Part shown: piece by piece, positions 1 to 9,450 of the stretch | Layout of the letters: each line of letters begins with the position of its first letter | Position numbering within the stretch: position 1 is the first letter of the stretch | NCBI GenBank assembly: GCA_035570055.1 | Contig: DATMLM010000049.1 | Coordinates: 62,001 to 126,000, forward strand | From: DASRDS01 sp035570055 | GTDB lineage: Bacteria; Gemmatimonadota; Gemmatimonadetes; Gemmatimonadales; Gemmatimonadaceae | DNA length: 64,000 bases | Direction: 5' to 3' | The notes under the pieces: model-generated | What the model was told of the DNA's origin: nothing | The model's input: the letters and a program-made list of their open reading frames with translations, nothing else | The model's database searches: none | Made by a program: the position numbers and the translations under genes

Positions 1-1
1 G

Positions 2-1006
2 AGCCTCCTGCAACCTCGCGCGAGACCAGTTGCGGCGAGCGCGAAGCGCGAGCTGCCAGTGCATTCCCGGCCACCGTCGTTTTGTACAGGCTGTCCTGAA
101 CGCCCGATCTTCACGGCCATGAAGCTCGTCGAGCGCGAGCTTGGCCAGCACCACGTGAGCTGCGACATCGGCTGCCATCTGTTCTCTATCCTGCCGCCAT
201 TCAACATCGGCGCCACAACGATGGGCTACGGCCTCGGCTGGGCCGGGGCGGCGGCGTTCAACACCAAGGAGACGAACAAGCGCACAGTCTCATTCATGGG
301 CGATGGCGGGTTCTGGCACAACGGCCTGACGAGCGGCGTCGGCAATGCGGTGTTCAACCAGAGCGACAGCGTACTGATCGTCGTCGACAACAGCTACACC
401 GCGGCGACCGGCGGACAGGACATTCTCTCGTCCAAGGCCGACAACCCGATCCGGCGGACGAAGCTCTCGATCGCCGACGCGGTGCGGGGCGTCGGCGTAA
501 AATGGGTGCGCACCATCACGCGGACCTATGACGTCGCGCAGATGCGCGATGTGCTCCGGGATGCGCTCACGACAAAGGAGAAGGGCCCCAAGGTCATTGT
601 TGCGCAAAGCGAGTGCACGCTGAACAAACAGCGGCGCGTCAAGCCGCTGATGCTCCAACGCGCGAAGGAAGGGCATCGGGTCGTGCGCGAAAAATTCGGC
701 GTCGACTCCGACACCTGCACGGGCGACCATTCGTGCATCCGCCTCTCGGGGTGTCCGTCGCTCACCGTGACCGACAACCCCGATCCCCTGCGCCCGGATC
801 CGGTGGCGACGGTGCTCGATAGCTGCGTCGGGTGTGGCCTGTGCGGCGAAGTGGCCCACGCCGCGAAATTGTGCCCATCGTTCTATCGAGCCGACGTCGT
901 CTCGAATCCCGGCCGGTGGGAGCGCATGGTCGCACGGATTCGCCAGGCCATGATCGGGATCTTGCAACGACGTACCGACCGGCGCCTCGCCGGCATCTAC
1001 GGATGA
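2..1006 (+). CDS. iorA: Indolepyruvate ferredoxin oxidoreductase alpha-type subunit (5'-truncated)
   Basis: The reading frame is open to the left edge, so the N-terminal part of the protein lies outside the window. What remains is the TPP-binding domain and a C-terminal ferredoxin domain. The segment FCTGCPERP matches the conserved start of the TPP domain. GDGGFWHNG, followed about 30 residues later by DNSYTAATGG, forms the TPP/Mg motif. Cysteines in DHSCIRLSGC and SCVGCGLCGE are candidate [4Fe-4S] ligands. The family oxidatively decarboxylates aryl-2-oxoacids to acyl-CoA with ferredoxin. The stop overlaps the start of the IorB partner (ATGA). Its place at the head of an anthraniloyl-CoA cluster suggests a link to aromatic amino-acid breakdown, but the substrate cannot be read from the sequence. 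Confidence 0.85.
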   Translation, partial: SLLQPRARPVAASAKRELPVHSRPPSFCTGCPERPIFTAMKLVERELGQHHVSCDIGCHLFSILPPFNIGATTMGYGLGWAGAAAFNTKETNKRTVSFMGDGGFWHNGLTSGVGNAVFNQSDSVLIVVDNSYTAATGGQDILSSKADNPIRRTKLSIADAVRGVGVKWVRTITRTYDVAQMRDVLRDALTTKEKGPKVIVAQSECTLNKQRRVKPLMLQRAKEGHRVVREKFGVDSDTCTGDHSCIRLSGCPSLTVTDNPDPLRPDPVATVLDSCVGCGLCGEVAHAAKLCPSFYRADVVSNPGRWERMVARIRQAMIGILQRRTDRRLAGIYG

Positions 1007-2421
1007 AAGCGACGAGCGTCGCTATCCTGGCGATGGGCGGCGAAGGCGGCGGCGTCCTCGCCGACTGGATCGTCGACGTAGCCGAGCACGCGGGGTACCG
1101 GGCGCAGACCACCTCGGTCCCCGGCGTGGCGCAGCGGACCGGCGCGACGATCTACTACGTGGAGATCTTTCCGGCGTCGGACCGCGAGCCGGTGCTGGCG
1201 CTCATGCCGGTGCCGGGCGAAGTCGATGTCGTGATCGCCTCCGAGCTCATGGAAGCCGGACGCGCGGTGCAGCGTGGATTGGTCACGAGCGACCGGACGA
1301 CGCTCATCATGTCGACGCACCGCGTCTACTCGATGACCGAGCGCACAGCGTCGGCGGACGGTCGCGTCGACTCCGCCGCGCTGCTCGAGGGGGCGAAGCA
1401 GGCGGCGCGCCTGTGCGTGAGCCGCGACTTCTCCAAAATCGCCGAGGACAACAAGAGCGTCATCAGCGCGGCTTTGCTCGGCGCGCTCGCGGCAACACAC
1501 GCGCTGCCGTTCGAGCGCCGGCAGTTCGAAGAGGCCATTGACCGGGGTGGCGTTGGCGTTGCATCGAGTCGTGCCGCGTTCGCGGCAGGCTTCGCCGCGG
1601 CTACTCAGAGCGAACCGACGGCGATCCACACCCCGGTGAGGTCGAGCATAGGCCCCCGGCTCGCCGCGCTGGCTACCAGGGTCCGACAGACGTTCCCGGC
1701 GGCGTCTCACGAGATATTGATCGCGGGGATCCAGCGGCTCGCTGATTACCAGGACGAACGCTACGCGGCCGAGTATTTGAATCGGCTGGATCCCATTCGC
1801 GATGTTGACTCGGGCGAGTTTTTGCTGCTGAGAGAGGCGGGGCGGTACCTCGCGCTCTGGATGTCGTACGAGGACGCCATCCGCGTCGCCGACCTCAAGA
1901 TTCGCGGCGGTCGTTTCGCGCGCGTCGTGCGTGAGTCGCGAGCCACCGACGGTCAGGTGGTGCACATCAACGAGTTCCTGCACCCGCAGATCGGCGAGCT
2001 GGCAGACATCGCGCCGGCGTGGCTTGGCCGATGGATGCTGAAGAGCGCGACCGTCCGATGGGTGGTCGGAGCCCTCACCAAGAAAGGGACCGTTCTCCAG
2101 ACCACATCGCTCAGCGGATTTGCGCGGTTGTATGTTCTCGCGGCGCTCCGCCCCACGCGGCGTGGCTCGCTGCGCTTCGGAGTCGAGCACGCGAAGATCG
2201 TGGAGTGGATCGAGCGTATCCCGCCTTTGGCGGCGACCGACTATGCGCTCGCCGTCGAGGTCGCGCAGTGTCCGCGCCTCGTCAAAGGCTATGGGGAGAC
2301 GCACGAGCGCGGCAGCCAACGGTTCGACGCGGTCATGCGGGCCGTGCCGGAATTGCGGGCGCATGACGATGCCGCGGTCCGGCTCCGCGCGCTGCGCGAG
2401 GCGGCGCTGGCCGAAGTATGA
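1003..2421 (+). CDS. iorB: Indolepyruvate oxidoreductase beta-family subunit with long C-terminal domain
   Basis: About 472 residues from the ATG that overlaps the iorA stop codon. Residues 1 to about 190 form the 2-oxoacid:ferredoxin oxidoreductase gamma domain, starting with AILAMGGEGGGVLADWI (glycine-rich nucleotide contact) and SVPGVAQRTGATIYY. The remaining ~280 residues resemble the DUF6537-type domain found on large IorB proteins (ILIAGIQRLADYQD region). Plain IorB proteins are about 200 residues, so this is the long form. It should pair with the upstream subunit to make the cytosolic oxidoreductase. Its stop overlaps the next ATG, so the operon is translationally coupled. I chose 1003 over upstream in-frame starts because those lie inside iorA. 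Confidence 0.85.
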   Translation: MKATSVAILAMGGEGGGVLADWIVDVAEHAGYRAQTTSVPGVAQRTGATIYYVEIFPASDREPVLALMPVPGEVDVVIASELMEAGRAVQRGLVTSDRTTLIMSTHRVYSMTERTASADGRVDSAALLEGAKQAARLCVSRDFSKIAEDNKSVISAALLGALAATHALPFERRQFEEAIDRGGVGVASSRAAFAAGFAAATQSEPTAIHTPVRSSIGPRLAALATRVRQTFPAASHEILIAGIQRLADYQDERYAAEYLNRLDPIRDVDSGEFLLLREAGRYLALWMSYEDAIRVADLKIRGGRFARVVRESRATDGQVVHINEFLHPQIGELADIAPAWLGRWMLKSATVRWVVGALTKKGTVLQTTSLSGFARLYVLAALRPTRRGSLRFGVEHAKIVEWIERIPPLAATDYALAVEVAQCPRLVKGYGETHERGSQRFDAVMRAVPELRAHDDAAVRLRALREAALAEV

Positions 2422-4691
2422 GAATCGCGTGCCTGGGGGGCGGGCCGGCTGGACTCTACTTCTCGATTCTCGCGAAGAAGGCCAATCCATCCTGGGACAT
2501 CACGGTCGTCGAGCGCAACCGGGCTGACGATACGTTCGGGTGGGGCGTCGTGTTCTCCGATAAGACGATGGACGGATTTCGCTCGATCGATCCCGAGACG
2601 CACGACGCCATCGTCCGGGCGTTCCGCCATTGGGATGACATCGACGTCCACTTCAAAGGCCGAACGGTCACGTCGGGGGGTCACGGGTTCTGCGGCATCG
2701 CGCGGATAACCCTTTTGCGGATCCTGCAGGAGCGGGCCGCTGATCTCGGTGTCGATCTGCGGTTTCAGACAGAAGTGACCGACCCAACGCAGTACGCGAG
2801 AGAATTCGATTTCGTGGTGGCGTCGGACGGGGCGAATTCGGTTACCAGGCGTACGTTTGAAGGCATTTTTCGGCCGAACATCGATGTCCGCCGGAACCGC
2901 TTTATTTGGCTGGGTAGCCGCGCCAAGCTCGATGCGTTCACGTTCGACTTCGCCGAGACCGAGTGGGGCTGGTTCAACCTCCACGCGTATCGGTTCGCCG
3001 ATGACTGGTCGACGTTCATCGTCGAGACGCCCGAGAACAACTGGCGGGCGGCCGGCCTAGATCGGATGCCGCTGGCCGAGTCGATTCGTTTCTGTGAAAC
3101 GCTGTTCGCCGACCGCCTCCAGGGCCAGCCGCTCATCTCCAACGCGCACCACAAGCAGGGCGCCGACGCCTGGCTCACGTTTCAGCGCATCCTCTGCGAG
3201 CGCTGGTACCATGAGAACATCGTGCTGATCGGCGACGCGGCGCACACGGCCCATTTCAGCATCGGGTCCGGCACGAAGCTCGCGATGGAGGATGCGATCG
3301 CGCTCGCGCGCGTCCTCGCGGGCGGAGGCGCGCTGGCGCAGTACCAGAGCGAGCGGGAGGTCGAGGCACTCAAGCTGCAGAGTGCTGCCCGCAATCGGAT
3401 GGAGTGGTTCGAGCAGGTGGAGCGCTACGTGCACTTGGAGCCGGAGCAATTCGCCTACAGCCTGCTCACGGGCAGCCAGCGGATCGGCCACGAGAATCTG
3501 AAGGTTCGCGACAAGCAGTACGTGGCGAGCGTGGAGCGATGGTTCGGCGAGCGGTGCGGCGTGACCGATGTCCGTCCACCCATGTTCACGCCGTTCACCG
3601 TCCGCGGCGTGTCCCTCAAGAACCGCGTGCTGGTCTCGCCCATGGCGACGTACCGCGCGATCGACGGGATGCCGAACGACTTTCATCTCGTCCATTTCGG
3701 CGCCCGGGCGATGGGTAGCGCCGCCATGGTCTTCACCGAGATGACCTGCGTGTCACCCGAAGGGCGCATCACGCCAGGGTGCTTGGGACTGTGGACGGAC
3801 GCGCAGCGAGACGCCTGGTCGCGCATCGTTCAGTACGTTCATGCGGAGACCGACGCCAAGATCGCGCTGCAACTCGGGCACTCGGGGCGCAAAGGGTCTA
3901 CGCGTCGCGGATGGGAGGGTATCGACCAACCGCTGGAACATGACAACTGGCCGCTCGTCTCGGCATCCGCCATCCCGTACATCGAGGGCGTCTCGGCCGC
4001 TCCGCGCGAGGCAACACACGCCGACCTGGCGTGCATCCGCGATCAGTTCGTCGCCGCGGCGCGACGAGGCGCGATCGCCGGCTTCGACTGGCTCGAGCTG
4101 CACTGCGCGCACGGGTATTTCCTGTCCAGCTTTATTTCGCCGCTGACGAACAGGCGCACGGACGAATACGGCGGTTCGCTCGCCAATCGCTGCCGCTATC
4201 CACTGGAAGTGTTCCAGGCCATGCGCGATGTCTGGCCGGACGATCGGCCGATCAGCGTCCGGATCTCGGCCCATGACTGGGTGCCGGGCGGACTGACGCC
4301 TGATGACGCGATCCAGGTCGCTCGCCTGTTCAAGGACGCCGGCGCCGACGTGATCGATTGCTCATCGGGGCAGGTCAGCAAGGCCGAGCGACCCGTGTAC
4401 GGCCGGATGTTCCAGGTGCCGTTCGCCGACCGGATTCGGAACGAAGTCGGCATACCCACGATCGCGGTCGGCAATATCTTCGAGGGCGACCACGTGAACA
4501 CGATCATCGCGGCTGGTCGCGCCGACCTCTGCGCGGTCGCCCGCCCGCACCTCGCGGACCCAGCGTGGACGCTGCACGAAGCCGCGAAGCAGGGGTACGC
4601 GGATCTGTGGTGGCCCGATCCCTATCTCAACGGAAAACAGCAATTGGAACGCAACCTGGCGCGCGCCGCGCTCCTCGCATTGCAAGCATGA
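2418..4691 (+). CDS. Anthraniloyl-CoA monooxygenase/reductase-type bifunctional flavoprotein (salicylyl-CoA 5-hydroxylase/oxidoreductase family)
   Basis: 757 residues in two flavoprotein halves. Residues 1 to ~385 are a class A FAD monooxygenase: GGGPAGLYFS dinucleotide fold near the N-terminus and the GDAAHTAHFSIGSG motif near residue 272. Residues ~390-757 are an old-yellow-enzyme (NADH:flavin oxidoreductase) barrel: FTPFTVRGVSLKNR start, SPMATY, QLGHSGRKG, ELHCAHGYFLSSFISPLTN and AVGNI. This fusion and size are the hallmark of 2-aminobenzoyl-CoA monooxygenase/reductase, which hydroxylates and dearomatises anthraniloyl-CoA. The enzyme was described in Azoarcus evansii beside beta-oxidation genes and a RidA-like 'translation inhibitor', a neighbourhood very like this one. 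A salicylyl-CoA substrate is the main alternative. Overlaps both neighbours by 4 bp. Confidence 0.88.
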   Translation: MRIACLGGGPAGLYFSILAKKANPSWDITVVERNRADDTFGWGVVFSDKTMDGFRSIDPETHDAIVRAFRHWDDIDVHFKGRTVTSGGHGFCGIARITLLRILQERAADLGVDLRFQTEVTDPTQYAREFDFVVASDGANSVTRRTFEGIFRPNIDVRRNRFIWLGSRAKLDAFTFDFAETEWGWFNLHAYRFADDWSTFIVETPENNWRAAGLDRMPLAESIRFCETLFADRLQGQPLISNAHHKQGADAWLTFQRILCERWYHENIVLIGDAAHTAHFSIGSGTKLAMEDAIALARVLAGGGALAQYQSEREVEALKLQSAARNRMEWFEQVERYVHLEPEQFAYSLLTGSQRIGHENLKVRDKQYVASVERWFGERCGVTDVRPPMFTPFTVRGVSLKNRVLVSPMATYRAIDGMPNDFHLVHFGARAMGSAAMVFTEMTCVSPEGRITPGCLGLWTDAQRDAWSRIVQYVHAETDAKIALQLGHSGRKGSTRRGWEGIDQPLEHDNWPLVSASAIPYIEGVSAAPREATHADLACIRDQFVAAARRGAIAGFDWLELHCAHGYFLSSFISPLTNRRTDEYGGSLANRCRYPLEVFQAMRDVWPDDRPISVRISAHDWVPGGLTPDDAIQVARLFKDAGADVIDCSSGQVSKAERPVYGRMFQVPFADRIRNEVGIPTIAVGNIFEGDHVNTIIAAGRADLCAVARPHLADPAWTLHEAAKQGYADLWWPDPYLNGKQQLERNLARAALLALQA

Positions 4692-5389
4692 CACTCACCG
4701 GGAAGCACGCCGTCGTGACCGGCGGCAATCGCGGTATCGGCGCCGCGATCGTCCGCGCATTGCAAGAAAACGGCGCGCGGGTCACTGTCGTCCACCGGGC
4801 GACTGTCGATGTCGCTGATGGCGATGCGGTAGCCCGAGCATTTGCTGGAATGGGTCGGGTCGACATTCTGGTCAACAACGCTGGCCAGGCGGGCTCGGCG
4901 CCCTTCGGCAAAACGGACCACGAGCTGTGGCGCCGGATGATGAGCGTGAACCTCGATGGCGCGTACTATTGCATGCAGGCCGTGCTGCCGGGAATGCGAG
5001 AGGCGGGGTGGGGGCGGATCGTCAACATCGCCAGCACCGCGGGCCTGGTTGGATACCGGTACGTCTCGGCCTACTGCGCCGCGAAGCACGCCGTGGTCGG
5101 CCTCACGCGCTCGGTGGCGCTGGAAGTCGCGACCTCAGGTATCACGGTCAATGCCGTGTGCCCGGGATACACGGAGACCGATATGGCCAGCGACGCCATC
5201 GCGAAGATCGCCGAGCGCACGAAGCGCACGCGCGAAGAGGCGCGCTCCGAGCTCGAGGCCCACAATCCACAACACCGACTCGTACGGCCCGAGGAGGTAG
5301 CGAATGCCGTCGCCTGGCTCTGCCTGCCCGGCAGCGAGGCCATCACGGGGCAGACGATCGCCGTCGCCGGCGGTGAGGTCATGACATAA
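4688..5389 (+). CDS. SDR-family 3-hydroxyacyl-CoA dehydrogenase-like oxidoreductase
   Basis: 233 residues from the ATG that overlaps the previous stop. It is a classical short-chain dehydrogenase: TGGNRGIG cofactor motif at residues ~10-17, NNAG near residue 62, and the catalytic Ser with YxxxK (YCAAK) near residues 120-137. In this cluster it probably reduces or oxidises a hydroxy- or oxo-acyl-CoA made after dearomatisation of anthraniloyl-CoA. It is linked to the enoyl-CoA hydratase by a TAATG overlap. The exact substrate and direction are inference. Confidence 0.85.
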   Translation: MTLTGKHAVVTGGNRGIGAAIVRALQENGARVTVVHRATVDVADGDAVARAFAGMGRVDILVNNAGQAGSAPFGKTDHELWRRMMSVNLDGAYYCMQAVLPGMREAGWGRIVNIASTAGLVGYRYVSAYCAAKHAVVGLTRSVALEVATSGITVNAVCPGYTETDMASDAIAKIAERTKRTREEARSELEAHNPQHRLVRPEEVANAVAWLCLPGSEAITGQTIAVAGGEVMT

Positions 5390-6174
5390 TGGACATCGAG
5401 TACGTCACCGCAAAGGGCGTCGCGACGATTACGCTCAATCGGCCCGAGCGCAAGAATCCCCTCACGTTCGAGATGTATGCCGAGCTGAGGGATCACTTTC
5501 GTGCGCTCAACACGACCGGAGACGTGAAAACCGTCGTCGTCACCGGCGCCGGTGAGAATTTCTGCTCGGGTGGCGACGTGCATGAGATTATCGGGCCGCT
5601 GACGCAGCGCGATATGCCGGGTCTGCTGGAGTTCACCCGGCTCACCGGCGACCTGGTCAAGGCCATGCGCGCGTGCCCACAACCCATCGTCTCGGCTATT
5701 GACGGGATTTGTGTCGGCGCGGGCGCGATCATCGCGCTGGCGTCGGATTTTCGCTTGGGTACCGCGAGGAGTAAGACCGCGTTCTTATTCACGCGCGTAG
5801 GCCTCGCTGGCTGCGACATGGGTGCGTGCGCCATGTTGCCGCGCGTGATCGGTCAGGGCCGTGCGGCCGAGCTCCTCTACACGGGACGCAGCATGAGTGG
5901 TGAGGAGGCCGAACGCTGGGGGTTCTTCAATCGCCTGTGCGATCCCGCCAGCGTACTGGCCGAGGCGAGAGCGTTGGCGGCCGACTTGGCTGCCGGGCCG
6001 ACGTTCGCGCACGGAATGACGAAGAAGATGCTTCAGCAAGAGTGGAACATGGGCGTCGATGAGGCGATCGAGGCCGAGGCGCAGGCGCAAGCCATCTGCA
6101 TGGCGACGAAGGATTTTGACCGCGCGTATCGCGCGTTCGTCGCGAAAACGAAACCCGTGTTCGAAGGCAACTGA
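5389..6174 (+). CDS. Enoyl-CoA hydratase/isomerase family protein
   Basis: 261 residues of crotonase fold. The oxyanion-hole segments are NFCSGGDVHEI (about residues 58-68) and GICVGAGAIIALASDFR (about 105-121). The usual acidic catalytic positions fall in the segment after FTRVGLAGCD. This subgroup lacks the classical paired Glu signature of strict enoyl-CoA hydratases at first sight, so ring-opening or isomerase activity on an alicyclic CoA ester is also possible. It is coupled to the SDR (1-bp overlap) and precedes the acyl-CoA dehydrogenase by 3 bp. Confidence 0.87.
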   Translation: MDIEYVTAKGVATITLNRPERKNPLTFEMYAELRDHFRALNTTGDVKTVVVTGAGENFCSGGDVHEIIGPLTQRDMPGLLEFTRLTGDLVKAMRACPQPIVSAIDGICVGAGAIIALASDFRLGTARSKTAFLFTRVGLAGCDMGACAMLPRVIGQGRAAELLYTGRSMSGEEAERWGFFNRLCDPASVLAEARALAADLAAGPTFAHGMTKKMLQQEWNMGVDEAIEAEAQAQAICMATKDFDRAYRAFVAKTKPVFEGN

Positions 6175-6177
6175 CGG

Positions 6178-7311
6178 ATGGCCGATCGCGCATTCCTCGA
6201 TTGGCCATTCTTCGAGGCTCGTCATCGCGCTCTCGCGGGTGAGATAGATGCGTGGGCCACGGAGCATGTCGGGGCCGGCCACGAGATGGATGTCGACGCG
6301 CAGTGTCGGTCGCTCGTCAGGGCCTTGGGCCAGGCAGGGTGGCTCAAGTACGCGATAGGGGATATCGACACCCGCGCGGTGTGTCTCATTCGCGAAACGC
6401 TGGCGCGGCACGAGGGCTTGGCGGATTTCGCCTTCGCTATGCAGGGTTTGGGATCGGGCCCGATTTCGTTGTTCGGCAATGGCGACCAGAAAGAGCGATA
6501 TGTGGCGCGGGCCGGTGAAGGCGCGAGCATCGCCGCATTTGCGTTGTCGGAGCCGTCGACCGGGTCGGACGCCGCCGCGTTGACCTGTGCCGCGCGGCGC
6601 GATGGCGACAGCTACGTGCTGGATGGCGAGAAGACGTGGATCTCGAATGGCGGGATAGCGGACTTTTATGTCGTCTTCGCCCGCACCGGCGAAGCACCCG
6701 GAGCCAAGGGTATCACCGCGTTCGTGGTGGAGCCGGGCACGCCGGGCTTCGACTGCTCCGAGCGCATCGAGGTGATCGCGCCGCACCCGCTCGGGCGTCT
6801 CACGTTCGCGAGCTGCCGGGTACCGGTCGCCCAGGTGATCGGAGATGCAGGGCAAGGGTTCAAGATCGCGATGGCCACCCTCGACGTCTTCCGGACGTCG
6901 GTCGCCGCGGCGGCGCTGGGGTTTGCCCGGCGGGCGCTCGACGAAGCCTTGCGCCACGCGACGACGCGATCGATGTTCGGCCAGATGCTGGCCGACTTTC
7001 AGTTGACGCAGGCCAAGATCGCGACGATGGCGACGGGGATCGATGCCGCTGCCCTGCTCACGTACCGGGCGGCATGGCTTCGTGATCGCGGCCAGCGTGT
7101 GACGGTCGAAGCGGCGATGGCGAAGATGGTCGCCACCGAGACCGCGCAGCAGGTCATCGACAGCGCCGTGCAGCTCCTCGGCGCGCTCGGTGTCGTGCAG
7201 GGCCATCCCGTCGAACAGCTCTATCGGGAGATTCGACCCTTGCGTATCTATGAGGGCGCGACCGAAGTGCAACAGGTGATCATTGCGCGCGGGATCATGA
7301 AAGGTGCCTGA
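6178..7311 (+). CDS. Acyl-CoA dehydrogenase
   Basis: 377 residues with the full three-domain acyl-CoA dehydrogenase layout. FALSEPSTGSDAA lies in the FAD/substrate region and TWISNGG follows in the middle beta domain. The C-terminal helical domain ends in IYEGATEVQQVIIARGI, where the Glu of YEGATE is in the position of the usual catalytic base. It oxidises an acyl-CoA with FAD and passes electrons to ETF. Within the cluster it supplies one of the three beta-oxidation-type steps expected for anthraniloyl-CoA catabolism. Its stop lies inside the start of the thioesterase gene. Confidence 0.9.
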   Translation: MADRAFLDWPFFEARHRALAGEIDAWATEHVGAGHEMDVDAQCRSLVRALGQAGWLKYAIGDIDTRAVCLIRETLARHEGLADFAFAMQGLGSGPISLFGNGDQKERYVARAGEGASIAAFALSEPSTGSDAAALTCAARRDGDSYVLDGEKTWISNGGIADFYVVFARTGEAPGAKGITAFVVEPGTPGFDCSERIEVIAPHPLGRLTFASCRVPVAQVIGDAGQGFKIAMATLDVFRTSVAAAALGFARRALDEALRHATTRSMFGQMLADFQLTQAKIATMATGIDAAALLTYRAAWLRDRGQRVTVEAAMAKMVATETAQQVIDSAVQLLGALGVVQGHPVEQLYREIRPLRIYEGATEVQQVIIARGIMKGA

Positions 7312-7723
7312 CGTCTATCGCTCGGACATTCTCATCCGGTTCAGGCATTGCGATCCCGCCGGAATCGTGTTCTTCCCGCGCTATATGGAGATGTTCAACG
7401 ATCTGGTCGAAGACTGGTGCCGCGACGCGCTGGGCTTCGACTTCAATGAGATCCACCTCCAGCGGGGCTGGGGCTTGCCGACCGTGCATCTCGACGTCGA
7501 TTTTCGCTCGCCCAGTGTGTTGGGCGATCGGCTGTCGGCGACGCTGCGGGTGAATCACATCGGGTCGAGCTCGATCGGCGTGGATATCACGCTTTGCGGA
7601 CCAGATGGCGCCGAGCGGGTGCGAGGAAAGTCGGTGCTCGTGTTCACTCGTGCCGAGACCAAGCGCGCCGCGCCGATTCCCGACGAGTTACGCGCTCGTA
7701 TCACCCAATTCTATGCCGGTTGA
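7304..7723 (+). CDS. 4-hydroxybenzoyl-CoA thioesterase family protein
   Basis: 139 residues from a GTG start that overlaps the acyl-CoA dehydrogenase stop by 8 bp. The hot-dog fold signature FRHCDPAGIVFFPRY is at residues ~12-26. The Asp of CDPAG matches the catalytic Asp of Pseudomonas-type 4-hydroxybenzoyl-CoA thioesterase. It probably hydrolyses aryl- or alicyclic CoA esters to release trapped CoA or end the pathway. The 3' end overlaps the RidA gene by 11 bp, which supports one transcript. Confidence 0.85.
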   Translation: MPDVYRSDILIRFRHCDPAGIVFFPRYMEMFNDLVEDWCRDALGFDFNEIHLQRGWGLPTVHLDVDFRSPSVLGDRLSATLRVNHIGSSSIGVDITLCGPDGAERVRGKSVLVFTRAETKRAAPIPDELRARITQFYAG

Positions 7724-8096
7724 TCTTCTGCAGCCGGACGGCTGGGAACGCCCCAGAGGTTACGCGTACGGCGTCGCCGCCCGAGGCCTCGTCGTCTGCG
7801 TCAGCGGCATGATCGGCGCGGGCCCTGACTTCGTGAGTCAGGTCAGGGATGCTCTCCGACGCATCGTTCTCGTGCTGGCGGAGGCCGACGCACGTCCGGA
7901 GCACATCGTTCGAATGACCTGGTACGTGATCGACCGGGCAGAGTATGTCGGCGCGTCCAAGGCGACGGGAGACGTGTACCGCGAGATCATCGGCCGGCAT
8001 TACCCCGCGATGACGGCGGTCGAGGTCTCGGCTTTGATCGAGCCCCACGCGCGCGTGGAGATCGAGGTTACGGCGGTAGTGCCCGACGGCGCTTGA
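7713..8096 (+). CDS. RidA family enamine/imine deaminase
   Basis: 127 residues of YjgF/YER057c/UK114 family. The C-terminal ARVEIEVTA keeps the Arg that contacts the substrate carboxylate in active RidA proteins. The start is the ATG inside the 3' end of the thioesterase gene; an upstream in-frame extension would read through that gene. RidA proteins hydrolyse enamines and imines to ketones and ammonia. The dearomatised product of anthraniloyl-CoA still carries an enamine nitrogen, so this protein may remove it. That role is inference; the original anthranilate cluster of A. evansii also carried a homologue. Confidence 0.85.
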   Translation: MPVDLLQPDGWERPRGYAYGVAARGLVVCVSGMIGAGPDFVSQVRDALRRIVLVLAEADARPEHIVRMTWYVIDRAEYVGASKATGDVYREIIGRHYPAMTAVEVSALIEPHARVEIEVTAVVPDGA

Positions 8097-9450
8097 CGAC
8101 GAAGTAGACGATCGTCAGGGCGCCGAGCCATGGTAGCCCCGCGATCAGCGTGATGCGCATCCCCTCGACCCACCACGTGGTCACGAGAATCGCGACCATC
8201 GCCACGGCGCCTATGATCGAGGTATATGGGTAGCCGATAAGCCGCGCGGGCAGCGGACGTCCACCCGCCGCCTCCCACCGCGGCCGGAACCGGATGTGCG
8301 TGACGAAGATCATGAGCCACACGAACAGGATGCCGAATAGCGAGACGCCGTACAGGTAGACGAACGCGCTGTTGGGATAGATCACGGCGACGGCAAGCGC
8401 GATCGCCAGCCCCAACGTCGAGGCGAGGAGCGCCGGAACCGGCACGCCACGCTTGGAGAGGCGGCCGAACGCCGCCGGCGCGTACCCGCCCCGCGAGAGC
8501 GAGAACATCATGCGGCTCACGAGATAGAAATTGCAGTTCATGCTCGACGCGGCCGCGCTGATCACGACGAAGTTGACGATGTTGGCCGCCGCCGGTACGT
8601 CCATCAGCTCGAAGACCCGTACGAACGGACTCGTCGTGACGGTCGACCCGGGCTGGATCTGATTCCACGGGACGAGGCCGACGAGCACCGTGATCGCGCC
8701 CAAGTAGAACACGAGCAGACGGCCGACGGTCTGCCGCAGCGCGCGCGGGATGGCGACGTCGGGGTCCTTGGCTTCGCCGGCCGTGACGGCGGCGACCTCG
8801 GTCCCGGTGTAGCTCAAGATCACGATCACCATCGCCATCCAGACGGCGGATACCCCGTGAGGGAAGAACCCACCGTGGCTCGTGTAGTTCGTGAGGCCGA
8901 TGGGTGTTCCGGCAAAGCCGAAGATGGCGCCGACGCCGAGGACGATGAAGAGGACGATCGCGATCAACTTGATCATCGAGAACCAGTACTCGAACCACCC
9001 GAAGCTGCCGACGCTGCGGGCGTTGACCGCGATCAACGCGACCGAGAATGCCAGGACCCACAGCCAGCGCGAGGTGTGGGGGAACCACCACTGACAGTAG
9101 ATGGCGATGGCGATCGCCTCGTTGCCGATCGCGATGCACTGGCACGCCCAGTACGTGTAGCGGACCGTGAACCCCGCCCATGGGTTGACGTACCGCTCGG
9201 CGTAGACGCCGAATGATCCCGCGGTCGGGTGCGCGACGGCCATCTCGGAGAGCGCGCCCATGAAAATCAGCGTGATGGCGGCCCCGAGGACGTAGCTCAG
9301 GATCACGGCGGGGCCGGCGATGTGGACCGAGAGCGAGCTCCCGAGGAACAGCCCGGTGCCGATCGCGCCACCGAGCGCGATCATGCTGAGCTGACCGACG
9401 CCCAGCTCGCGCGACAGCTCCTCGCCCGTCGGCTCGGCGGGGGAGGTCAC
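8068..9450 (-). CDS. APC-family amino acid permease
   Basis: 460 residues with about 12 hydrophobic segments. The N-terminal MIALGGAIGTGLFLGSS is the signature of the AroP/GabP branch of amino acid permeases. The GTG start overlaps the stop of the upstream class V PLP gene (GTGA), so the two minus-strand genes are coupled. That context suggests uptake of tryptophan, kynurenine or another aromatic amino acid, but the family is broad. The 3' end overlaps the convergent RidA gene by 29 bp. Confidence 0.88.
   Translation of the reverse strand: MTSPAEPTGEELSRELGVGQLSMIALGGAIGTGLFLGSSLSVHIAGPAVILSYVLGAAITLIFMGALSEMAVAHPTAGSFGVYAERYVNPWAGFTVRYTYWACQCIAIGNEAIAIAIYCQWWFPHTSRWLWVLAFSVALIAVNARSVGSFGWFEYWFSMIKLIAIVLFIVLGVGAIFGFAGTPIGLTNYTSHGGFFPHGVSAVWMAMVIVILSYTGTEVAAVTAGEAKDPDVAIPRALRQTVGRLLVFYLGAITVLVGLVPWNQIQPGSTVTTSPFVRVFELMDVPAAANIVNFVVISAAASSMNCNFYLVSRMMFSLSRGGYAPAAFGRLSKRGVPVPALLASTLGLAIALAVAVIYPNSAFVYLYGVSLFGILFVWLMIFVTHIRFRPRWEAAGGRPLPARLIGYPYTSIIGAVAMVAILVTTWWVEGMRITLIAGLPWLGALTIVYFVVKRRRALPP

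Noticed and set aside
997..2490. Long minus-strand open frame (497 codons) opposite iorB
   Set aside because: Arg/His-rich shadow of a GC-rich gene; no motif or start context, and the plus strand holds a clear IorB protein.
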